A stretch of 64,000 bases of DNA, taken from the NCBI GenBank assembly GCA_007449985.2, contig VIIQ02000068.1:62001-126000 (forward strand). Reading direction: 5' to 3'. The notes below the pieces were generated by a model. The model had not been told where the DNA came from. It made no database searches and worked only from the letters and a program-made list of their open reading frames with translations. Origin of the DNA: Desmodesmus armatus. Lineage: Eukaryota; Chlorophyta; Chlorophyceae; Sphaeropleales; Scenedesmaceae. Position numbers and translations under genes: made by a program. Positions 53,990-64,000 of the stretch are shown here, in pieces (the first letter of the stretch is position 1; every line of letters starts with the position of its first letter).

Positions 53990-56900
53990 TCAGAACTCCC
54001 TGCCACCCTTCCTGATGGTGATGTCTCCATAGGCACGCTCCTGGTCGGCCGACACAAACCCAGCCGTGCTGGTGACTGCATGGGCAAAGCAACAGCAAAA
54101 CAGGGCCGAGGGTTGGTTCAGTCTGCAGTCAGAAAAGCCACCAAGGGCATATTGGACACTTGTCAAAGCTGCCCATCAAGTGCCCAGCCACAGTCTGCAA
54201 CAGCACAGCTGCCCACATACCAGCTGTCCCCCAGCGCTGCTGGCATCCACAAGATGCAATTCACACCTTGCAGATGCAACCACATTTCAAGTTGTACTGG
54301 CCGCACTGCACCCCACCCACATGGCCCCGTACTCACCGCATACTTGGTAGAACAGAGTGGCTGCCTGGTTGCGTGACAGCCTGCCCTGCTTGATGAGCCC
54401 AAAGAAGCTGACTGACGGCTCAGCAGCAGCACCACCAGCAGCATCATTCAGCCCATCGGCCTGAGCTGCCTGCTGCTCTGCGGCATGCTGCAGGTGTCCT
54501 TGGAAGATGCTGCAGCAACAGCAACACAAAACCACCAGCGCGAGTGAGAGGGACATGGTCAGCACAAATCACACTCCCGCACTTGGAGCCTCACGAGACT
54601 GAAAAGGCACACTAACTAAGGTTTTTAAACCCTGACTGCTGGTGTGGTGGCTTCCAGTCAGATAGTACTAGTGAACTCACTTGAGTGCCAACCGTGTGGT
54701 CCTGCTGAGAGCGGCCTGGTCCTGCGGCAGCTGTGTGGCAGTCTGGTCAGGCTCAGTCTCCTCCAGCAGGGGGAACTGGCTGCTGCTGTAGGGGGTCAGG
54801 CTCCTGTTGCTGCCGTCAATGCTGCCTGAGCGCCTGCCATGTACTGCAGCATTGTCCAGGTCCTCTGACACTAGCCCCTCGTCCTGCTGCTGCTGCTCGT
54901 CATAGTAGTGCTCTGCCTCGATGTCAGGCAGCAGGTCTGCAAGGTGGCCTGTGCCAAAAAAGATGTCCTGCAGGGTTCGATGACACACAAAAGCACACGG
55001 ATGAGGTGACCGTTAGTAATGTTAGTCAACGCCGGCCGGCATGAAAACGATGCATGTGGTGACATGTGCGGCATGTCCAGGCCAGCAGGCAGCTTGGCAA
55101 GGGACATGACACCATGTGGCAGTACTGGCCTGCAGCAACCTTCCAAGCTGCTGAATACCTTGCTGGTGCACAGCTAACATGCCACTCGCAACTCTCTCAA
55201 GGCGCCCTTTCAAACAAGGAACCAGGCAGTGTACAGGGACGGAGGCAGCACACTGGGCACCATCATGGTGCTGAGAGCTGCCTGGCCAACAGCGCAACCA
55301 CGCAGTGCAACCACACTCACCAGGTCATCTGTTGTGCCCAGGTCAGCTGACCCCAGGCGCCTCTTGGTGCCGCTGCCACCAGCACGCCTGGCCCTGACGA
55401 CAATAAACACCGCATGCACACAGCCAGGGTCAGCGCCAAGCCTTGTCACAGTCAGCGCTGACTGTGCGATCGTGCCGCCCAAGCTCAAGTTGCAAACAGC
55501 TGCATACTACAGCCCCACTGACAAGCACTGCATGAATGCAGCGGCTCTTTGCCAAAAAGAGCAGCTGGCTAGCAAAGGAACAGCATCACACCTTGCTGCT
55601 GCAGCCAAGTCGCTGCCTCCCTCGCTTGTGAAGTTGGACTCATGTCCTGTAGACAGCATCTTGGTGCCTGCTGTGCTGCCTCCACCCATCAGCTGCTGCA
55701 GGCTGCCGTCACTGCTGCCGGGCGTGGCAGCAGCACGCATGCGCTCAACCTCAATGTCTGCAACACACATGTGTGCCACACAATCAGCAGACAGCATCTA
55801 GTTAGCACCACTGGCAGTTCTCTCAGCTGTAATGCAGACACATACTATGGCGGTGGGAGTACCCACTAAGCCTGGACAGCATGGCCTGCATGCAGTGTCT
55901 AGACAGAACTGTCAACACAGTGCACGTCTGTGGTTGGATGCCAAGTGGGTCCCACCAATGCTGGTACTACTACTGATACTGTTGGCTGCCCTACCTCCAT
56001 TGAAGGGCAGGTCTCCCAGCTGGTCATGTGCCTCGTCGTTGCTGATCATCTCCTGGTCCCCAGGGTGAGGGGGTGACTCAGGCATCATCATGTTGAGCTC
56101 ATCACCCTGCACACAGACACACGCACACATCAGCCTCAGTACGCAACACAAACAGCCCGTTGTTGACACAAGCCGTGTCCTGACCATGCAAACCTTCATA
56201 AAAGGCCTAAATCGGTGAGTTACAGGCAGGGGGACATAGTCGGTGCATGTTGCATGCCCCAGCAACTGGGTGACGTCTGGCACTGCCATGTTGGAAGTCT
56301 AGGTCACTGGAAGCTGGGGGCTGTGCCACACCTGCATGTCCATCATGCCCTCATCCGGCACATGGTGGAGGTCCAGAGGCATCTTGTGGGCGTAGGGCAG
56401 CATGCCAGGCAGGGAGCCTTCGCCTGCAGCCACACACCCAGCGGGAAGTGAAGGCCCGGACAAGCAAAGACGCCATGCAGATCAACGTGCATTGTGTGAC
56501 GAAAAGAAAAGCGAGTGTGTTGGACCTAGCTGTCACGGTTTTTGGTGCCTTCTGCCTTGGCAGCTGTGCAAGCAGCCCACCAGTACAGTACAAATCAAGA
56601 GGCTTGGTGCACTGTCTGCTGAGATCCCTGACTCACCTGTGCTGTTGTTGACCTCAGGGCTACCAGGCTGTTCTGGCCTGCCCTTGCGCCCCCCAGCAGT
56701 ACGCTCAGCAGCTGCTGCCTCCTCAGGGAGCCTGAACAGCGCCGCCAGCTCAGGGCACAGGGGCACACCAGCACCGCCAGCAGCAGCACCAGCCCAGCCG
56801 ACAAACGGCACGGCACCCAGGCCCATACCTGCAGACCGTGTGAGATAAATCTGGTCAGCAGCTGCACAGAGGGCTGGCAACATCATACCCAAGCTGGTGC

Positions 56901-59900
56901 TGGCCAGGTTGGAGGTGTATGCCGGCACTGCCATTTACTAGTAGCTATATGCTGCCATGAGTGCGACTTGCGGAACATAGCATGCCAGCACATTCAGCCC
57001 ATGGTGATGACCACCCGACATTGGGCATACCTGCAAAGGGGTCCAGCATAGCAGCGTGTGCCTGCATGTGTGCGCTGGTTGCAGCGCCGTTGTTCACCAG
57101 GGGGGATGAGTCAGTACACCACTCACGGTACACCTTGTTCCTGCAGGTTGGTCGCAGACAGACAGCACAGGGCGTGGTTGTGGCACTTCCCAATGCCACA
57201 CATAACCATAGATGCAGCCGCCTTGCCTACCATTATCCCCTTGTTACCAGCATAGCCCCTACACCACAAGGCAGGCCGCAGCATAGCCAAGACGGTATGG
57301 CAGCTCTCGACGACCCTTCCCGCCTAACCATGAACACGCCCAACTGCCACAGACACATACACACCAGTGCACACCAGCAAATCAACGCCCCCAATCAGCA
57401 GTGCGCCCCCCGCCCCCTCCTTCTCACCTGATGAGCAGGTTGTCCAGGTCATCCATTATGAGGGTGCCAGCCTTGCGCTTGCGCTGCTGCTTGGCACGAC
57501 GCACCGTCTGGTCAGCGGCGGCTTCTGCAGGACAGCAGTTGCACAAGCACACTCTTTGCACCAACATGGAAATAGAACATTCGACATGTGACCCAGCCTT
57601 GCATGGAGCTGAGCATGCAACAAAAATAGTGTAAAGCCAGCCCTGCTTGGCGGAGCTGTTGCTGACGGCAGCAAAAGCAAAGCTCAACGACAAAGCCCTC
57701 AGCAGCAAACCACCCACTCCCCACCTGCTGCTGCTGCCACCCCCGCAGCACTAAAGGTTGAGAGTAAAGGATTGAGGGTTAGGGTTAGGGTTAGGGTTGA
57801 GGAAACTAAACCGAAATAAATCAAACCCTAAACCCCTACCCACCTGCCTCAGGCTGGTCCCTCTCCTGCTGGTGGTCACTCAGCGCTGGCTCCTCTGCAG
57901 CAAACTGAGGCTCCTGTGTGTGATCCTCCATCACAAACATCTGATTGTCGAACTCATAAGGCACACCAGCAGCCCTGCCAGCAGATGGTGTTGGAGCTAC
58001 CTCGGTGGTGTCACCAGATGCTGCCTGCTTGTGTTGCTGGCTGGAGGTCTGGTCACGGGACTTGTCGGGGGCGTCTGTTGGGGGCTGGGGCAGGTCCACA
58101 CCGCCCAGCAGGTCAAAGTCAAGGTCCTCAAACACCTCATCCTCAGGCTGCATCATCCTGCATACATCAGACAAGGCATGAGTCAGGTAAACCAGTCATG
58201 CATGGCACCAGGTAGCTGCAGGGAGGCAGCTGATGATGAGCGTGCAGAAGGAATCAGGCGCTTGCACATCAAAAGCAGCAGGCAGCCCTGGCAGTGTTTT
58301 GGAGTGGGCGGCATGTGCTCTCTCTGCACAGTGCTGTGCTGTAGGGCCTACGCAGAACAAGGCCGTGGTTACTCACGCCGCCCACACAATGCCCTGTTGA
58401 CAGGATCCAACCCCTCACCATCGTGAGCATCCAAAATCATCATCCCCCAACCCAACTCACCAGTGCTGGTGTGTGGTGTCCACCCCTCCATACACCTCCT
58501 CCTCCTGCTCACGCCCACTGGCTGTGTGTGTGCCCCTGCTGTGCTTGCTGCGCCGCCCCTGTGCGTCTGTGTCCCCACCCTCTGAGGTTGCGCCACCGCC
58601 CAGGCTGGGCATCACAAACAGGTCGCCAGCCAACTGCAGCCAGGCAGCACAAGGTCCAAGGGAGGAGAGGAAGGGTGAGCCCTAACTTGATGTAGATGCC
58701 ACGTAACACATGCACACAACCTGTGCACACTGATACTTGCAGGTCTCTTGCAATTGCCCCAGATGCTGCCAGTACTTTGGCACCAGCAGTTCACTTGCTG
58801 CATGCTGTGCCTCCAGTCCCTGTCAATCCCCCCTCACAGGCCCTGTGGCACAGCACTGCATGATGATCATGCAACCCATCACAGCTCATCACCAACAGGC
58901 CTAGGTGCCTACCTCGCCCCCAGGCAGTGTCCTGTGCCCAACAGGGATGGCCCCCTGGCTGGCCAGCGCATCACTGAGGCTGCCTCCTGCCAGCAGCCCC
59001 ATGAAGTCCTCATCACCATGTGCTGCAGGGGCCATCAGGTCCTCGATGTCCATCATGGTAATGGCCTCAAGCCTGCAGCATTCAAAAGTCTGTGGTGTCA
59101 GTGCTAGCGTTATGCAGCAAACTACGATAGTCCCATCACACCGTTGCCTCTGCGGACTCAGACTCAAAGGCAGCTCTGCAAAAAAGGGGTGTTGTTGAGA
59201 AGTTGGCCGGGTCCTGTATGGACTGTCCTAGCAAGTAGCCGGTGGGCTTGTCCTTGTGACGCAGGTGGGCTTGTTCAACAAGGTGCTGGCAAGCCATGGC
59301 TTGGCAGTGCCATGGCTTTGAAGGTGCTGGCAAGCCACTGGGCCATGGCATGGCCCTGGAAGGTGATGGCAAGCGCAACAGGTTTGAAGAGCGGCCTTGC
59401 CAGGACTCCTGCACCAAGAGATTGCCTCTAGGATGCACTGTTCCTGCACAGGTCTGAGCGTGCACAGACTCTTGGACTGACCTCGCCTGGTTGTCTCCGT
59501 CAGCGGCCTGCTTGCCCTTGCCCCTGCTCCTGCCCTTCTCTGGCTTGGCAGCAGTAGCCGTGGCATCAAGGCTGGCAGCCCTCACACGACGCTGCAGGAC
59601 ACAACACAGCACACGCAACAACGGTGTTGCAATGCCAATCCAGCACAACACACGTGCAGGAGATCATCACCTCCATGTTTGCCTCTGGAAGGTAAGGTGG
59701 CCCCCATGGGGGCTGCATGCAGCAGACACATGCTTGATAAGGGATCCTGTGCCATCATGCGGCTGCTTTACTGCAGGAGGCGCAGGGGTGCTGCATGCAA
59801 ACTGAACGCAAGGGTGAACACACTGCTGAGCTCACCATCATCTCCTGCAGATCCTCTGAGCAGTCGCATCAAAGGCAGAGCGGCAAACAGTGGACAGCGG

Positions 59901-60973
59901 CACGGCGTGGCACAAGGGTGGGCCAGGCTCCAAGGCATGGCAGTAGCGCTATCCCTCAATACAGGGGCATGCAAGCTTGCAGGGTATTCAAGATGTGTTT
60001 TGCTGGACTGGACAGGAAAAGGAGAAATCAAGGCATGACCGCTGCATGTGGGTCTGACAACACAGTTTGCTTGCTGCGGTGCAAGCAAACTGCAACTGCA
60101 ACCTACCTAGCAGGTACGTCTGCTGCTTGCTGAAGACCATCACCACACCACCTGCAAACAGCACGGCCAAGCCTTGTCAGGGTGCCTGCCATCAACAAGA
60201 CAGCGACAACACGTTCTGCAAACTCCTAGAATGATGTCGATGGCTGAGCTAGCCAGGACATGTCAGGCGCAAGCAGCTGCTTTCTTGCTTGCTGCACTCC
60301 TACAGGCCAGAGAGGCATCAAGGGGGCAGAACCAGAGCGCTGCTGGTGTGCTGACACTCACCAACCAGGATGCCTTGCAGCCTCAGCGAGTGCGGCACCA
60401 CTGGCTGCATCAGGTCGTCACTGCAAAGCACACAACCAAAGCCAGCATGGCAGACAGCACATGTTCAAACACTCTGGGGTTGAGCTGCTAACACACAGGA
60501 CACGTTGCGCGTAGCGCCTGCAGGGTCCAGCACACCCACACTGCTGCGCGCTGCTGTTCTGCTGTTGCTCTGCTGATGTATTGCTGTCCTGCTGCCTACT
60601 GCTGTCCTGCTGCTGTTGGCATGATTCGACTGCCTTGGCAGGCTGAGCTGCCAGCGCACCATATCTCGCTGACATTGATGGATATGATCTTGCCCTTGCT
60701 GAGCTTTCTGCCGTGCGCCAGGGTCCTGCACAGCGCACAGCACACAGAGACAAGCCACAGAAGCATGCGTGTGTCACATGCAGGCCACATGCAAGGCAGA
60801 GACACGTATGTGCAGAGAGTACAGAGGGTGCTGAGCTATTGTCCTCGGGCTGCTGCTGCTGCATGTTGCTGTAGCATAGGCACAACTGCTGTTTGAACCT
60901 CTGCTGCGGAGACCCCTTACCAGATCGCTCCCAGAGGCGTCTTGCGCCCCAAAAGCTCATGTGAGTAGAACAT
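53990..60973 (-). CDS. RAD21: Cohesin kleisin subunit RAD21/SCC1
   Basis: The alpha-kleisin that closes the SMC1-SMC3 cohesin ring and is cut by separase at anaphase. Twenty exons in transcription order: 60973-60921, 60725-60660, 60420-60362, 60151-60107, 59855-59836, 59591-59482, 59175-59140, 59072-58913, 58633-58461, 58157-57844, 57524-57428, 57140-57031, 56828-56637, 56423-56332, 56106-55995, 55757-55592, 55393-55321, 54967-54681, 54509-54337, 54075-53990; 2424 nt, 807 aa. The N-terminal SMC3-binding domain reads MFYSHELLGRKTPLGAIW, RKLSKGKIISINVSEI and GVVMVFSKQQTYLLEDL. The C-terminal winged helix (SMC1-binding) contains VSFFGLIKQGRLSRNQAATL and QERAYGDITIRKGG. The acidic middle has DIEVER (about 547), which fits the separase consensus [DS]xExxR. 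Exon 5 is only 20 nt. The exon 7 donor is chosen by phase. Confidence 0.95.
57776..57843. repeat. Interstitial telomere-type repeat in a RAD21 intron
   Basis: GGGTTAGGGTTAGGGTTAGG continues to 57798 as a perfect (TTAGGG) run of nearly four units. After 24 bp it is followed by CAAACCCTAAACCCCTACCC in the opposite sense, ending at the intron's 5' splice site. The order G-rich then C-rich matches the block at 27983-28047. Confidence 0.9.
59277..59375. repeat. Short repeats with palindromic GCCATGGC words
   Basis: AAGGTGCTGGCAAGCCA-like words occur three times (near 59279, 59320 and 59359), and GCCATGGC/CCATGGCATGG palindromes lie between. This is in a RAD21 intron. Confidence 0.7.
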
Positions 60974-61919
60974 TTTGTGCCCTCAGCTTTGCTTTCCTGT
61001 GCTACGATTGCTGGGTACGAGCGCGACAACGTGCTGAGTGGCTTGACGCAATTGTTTGACAGCGAGGCGAAATAGACGCGAGCAAGCCACAACAAACGCG
61101 TATAGGTGTTAGAAAAGCTTATTCGAACTCGAAATTTCAAACACAGGGACAGGTCTTTTGGCAGGTTCCCGACGGGTGCGGTTATGACGTGCTAGTCACA
61201 CAGACGAGCCAGGAAGACGCTAGTTGTGCAATAATTGCGCTTTTTGAATGATTTGAGGCACGTGCGCGGGGTCCAATGTTATTGTTGTGGGCACAGCTAC
61301 ACCAGTGCACGTAAGACTGTGTCAACTGCAGCAGCAGCTGCTGCTGCGCACTCAGCCAACTCAATATGAGGTTGTCACAAGCTTTGCGACGGTGGTGCTA
61401 TATCAACGAGCAAGTGCTACACGCCACATTAGTCACTGTGGCGGTCCATGTCACGTCAGTATGCTTGCAGCGCCCGTACCCACCACAGCTGTGACAGCGG
61501 TTCTTACCAGTGCAGACCTGTACACAGATGCAGGACTAAACAGATGCACAAAGGCGCATTGCTTGCTTGCTAAGGGATTGCCGCATAGCCACGAATGGCA
61601 CCTGCCGCAATGTCAAATGGTGCTGACGCAGCGCCAACACAGGCACACACATTAGCCAAGCCACACCTGGACCACTGCACCCATGGTCCCTTCCCAGCAG
61701 CGCGTCCACACGCTACATTATCGTCTGCCTTGGATCCACTCGCCATGCGTGCGCCAACCACAGCTGCTGTTCTGGCACAGCTGCTGCTGGTCACCACATG
61801 GGTCACGGTGACCTTACAGTGTTGCCACAGCATCTGATTGCGCGGCGTGCTGAGGCCATCCTGCAGGCCCCAGGGGCCCCCCTGCAGGCCTAAGGGGGCA
61901 CTGCAGGCCCCAGGGGGCC
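60974..61919. other. Intergenic, RAD21 promoter side
   Basis: Between two minus-strand genes. It should hold the RAD21 promoter near 60974-61250. A GC-rich repeat lies at 61855-61925. No coding exon was recognised. Confidence 0.5.
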
Positions 61920-61925
61920 TCAAGG
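61855..61925. repeat. GC-rich near-tandem repeat
   Basis: CTGCAGGCCCCAGGGGGCC-like words are repeated three times, each self-complementary around GGCCCC/GGGGCC. Confidence 0.75.
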
Positions 61926-64000
61926 GCTAGCCAGCATGTGCTGGCTTGATGATGATGGTGAGGGTGGCATGGAGGGTACAACTGTCTGCAGCAGGTCTGA
62001 CAGCTGCTGCACCTGCTGCTTCAAGCTGTGCACCTCAGACAGCAGCACCTGCACACACACACACATGCAGCAGTGTGGCGGTCAGACATGTATGACAGGT
62101 GCTGGTGCAGCACTTTTGTGTGTGAGAGTACACGCAACGGGTATGCTTGATGGCGTGTTAGGACAGGCCGTGCAGGGATTGCGAGATCCTGTAGCTGCGG
62201 AATGCTGGGACTAGTCACTCTGGTACCAAACATGCTGAAGCATCGGGGTTGACTGGTCGACCCGCAACAGTTACAACCTATCCACCACCAGTCAACCCGC
62301 CAGCTCACATGACGTATGTGTACAACAGCGGCCATGTTGACACTACGTATTGTGACAGCGTTCAGGGCACCTTAGGCTCTCTGCAGAATCACCAAAACCA
62401 AGGCGAAGGAGACTAAGCAGGACGTTCAGCGCCCGGTCCAGCTGTAGGGATGAGCACATCACGTGCCCCAGGATGTTTGCGTTGATGTTCACAGTACAGT
62501 GACCTGCCCTCTCACCTTGACAGCTGCATCGTTGGTGGCTTCTGCTGCTGCGCCAATAGGCGTATGCTCAGCGCCCGAGGCCATCTGCTGCTGGTGCCAC
62601 AGTTTCTCGCCAGACATAGCATTCGCCCCATCATCTGCAGCTTGTGGGTCGATCTGCCAGGTCAACCAAAGCAGGCAGCGCGGGGAGCGATGACAGTTTT
62701 TAGTGATGCTTCAACACGTACCAGGTTTGCAGACATGTACAATGTTTGCGCAAGATATAGTCTATGGCTCTGTAGGCAGCCCTGCTGGGGCAAATTGCCG
62801 CTAGGCAGCCTCGGTTGTGTCACTGCTTACAGGTGGCAACGGCAGCCCCCCTGAGCACTGCAGGCCGCCGCTCAAGCACACATATGCACAAAGCTGCAGC
62901 TGTGCCTGCAGGAAGATCAACATCCATGCATGTCAATGCATGATGCGCAATCATGTACATGGCATGCACGCCTGAGCTAGCTTCCTGCAGGTTGGAACAT
63001 GCGGCCTGTGCTGAGCTTACCCTGAGCACATGGACAAAGGCTGGGTAGTTGTGTGGCATCAGCTTCTCTATGAAGGAGGGGATGGTGCTCTCAATCTCGT
63101 CGATGGCCTGGGCCTTACCCAGCAGGCGCTTCAGGTCCTCGTGAGCTGTGGCCTGCAGGAGACATCACCATGCCAGCACAACATGACATCCGGTGACACC
63201 ATCGACAAACATGCCACATTCTGGAGTCTGTGAAGTAACAATGAGGAAGGCGAAGCACATGCAGTGTGCCTGATTGCAACCAAGCAAAAGTTGAAGGCAA
63301 AATGAGCTTGTACAGCGGTGGTTGACTGCCAGTACCCCTGTTGCACCAAAGGGGATGTGCCACAATTGTGCTGAAGTACTATGCAGTTGACAGGTTGATT
63401 GTTGACAAGCGCCGATCATGTGTGCCAGACAGCCATGCCATCTTACCTTGACAAGGCTTTGAGCCATGACACCTGCAGCAAACAGAAGGGAATCACCAAC
63501 GCAAGGGCGTCAGGGTGTGACATGCTGCAGCTAGCCAAGGTGCTCAGCAGTTATGAACATTTCACAAGGCCCACCCTCAAGCTTGATGCAAAATTCAAGG
63601 CAGTAGGGACAGCATCCCTGCCATGGACTTGCATGATCAGCGTCCTATTGTTCCCCTTGGCCACCCTTCGCGTGCCGACACAGCACAACGCCTCCCCATA
63701 ACCTCCACCCACAAGAACACTTGCTTGCTGCACATCAAACCTGCTGCCTCCATCCTTTCCCTGCGCCACTCCATAGCTTACACCCCCATACCCGCACCCT
63801 GTTTGTATGCACTTGGCCCTTCTTCATCACCCCCCCCCTTCTTTGCCAGACCTCGCCACCCCCCCCCCCCTCCGTTGCCCCTCTCACCTGTGAGCAGGCT
63901 CATGAGCACAGTGCCCATGGCAAACTGGTAGATGAGTGAGAGGAAGATAGCTGCCTCAGGGTTGCTGCTGCCCAACATGATGTCCAGGTCAACACCACCC
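61920..64000 (-). CDS. Unrecognised protein with one membrane helix and C-terminal coiled coil, partial
   Basis: The 3' part of a minus-strand gene that runs off the right edge. Exons seen in transcription order: edge to 63888, 63472-63447, 63152-63021, 62653-62516, 62048-61920, all in phase. The first part has a hydrophobic stretch, AAIFLSLIYQFAMGTVLMSL. Next comes KRLLGKAQAIDEIESTIPSF and EKLMPHNYPAFVHVLR, a Gln/Ala-rich linker, and a short coiled coil (LLSEVHSLKQQVQQLSDLL) before the TGA at 61920-61922. One exon is only 26 nt. The family is not recognised, and the N-terminus is outside the window, so function cannot be given. Confidence 0.75.

Noticed and set aside
59672..59685. 14-nt microexon (AGGCAAACATGGAG) in RAD21
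   Set aside because: Splice sites look fair, but including it shifts the frame and gives a stop in the next exon; the 20-nt exon joins directly to 59591.

Overview
The window is nuclear DNA of a green alga. It carries a chloroplast phosphoribulokinase, a plant-type CK2 beta subunit and an acireductone dioxygenase. All genes are split by many short to medium introns with TGCAG acceptors, and there is much (CAG)n/(CTG)n and long poly-C/poly-G sequence. This points to core Chlorophyta, probably Chlorophyceae; the species is not determined. No rRNA, tRNA, CRISPR array or prokaryotic operon was seen.

Layout: upstream DNA with a 180-bp fold-back (1-2009); CK2 beta (+, 2010-4850); phosphoribulokinase (+, 5105-9487); acireductone dioxygenase (-, 10804-12978); a DUF1206-type membrane protein (-, 14998 to about 26266) whose 5.35-kb intron is filled with an inverted-repeat element family; a PAP2 lipid phosphatase (+, 26464-29737) divergent from it; MCM5 (+, 31037-37504); a SMYD-like MYND/SET methyltransferase (-, 37970-41867); a small coiled-coil protein (+, 42172-42953) divergent from it; a Ser/Gln-rich protein with an internal repeat (+, 44198-46334); thioredoxin (-, 47953-49242); a SAM methyltransferase (-, 49731-52878); cohesin RAD21 (-, 53990-60973); and the 3' part of an unrecognised gene (-, 61920 to the window edge).

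Splice models were built by hand from GT/GC-AG sites, reading phase and family similarity. The exon sums of PRK (401 aa), ARD (199), PAP2 (417), MCM5 (744), thioredoxin (156), the SAM methyltransferase (264) and RAD21 (807) all come to whole codons. The genes are ordinary nuclear neighbours, not a cluster: MCM5 and RAD21 serve replication and chromosome cohesion, PRK the Calvin cycle, and ARD methionine salvage.

The unusual content is structural: a partly triplicated exon in CK2 beta, at least three apparent GC-AG introns, a TIR element family inside one intron, two intronic telomere-like blocks in inverted arrangement, a miRNA-precursor-like fold-back, and a 20-nt microexon in RAD21.
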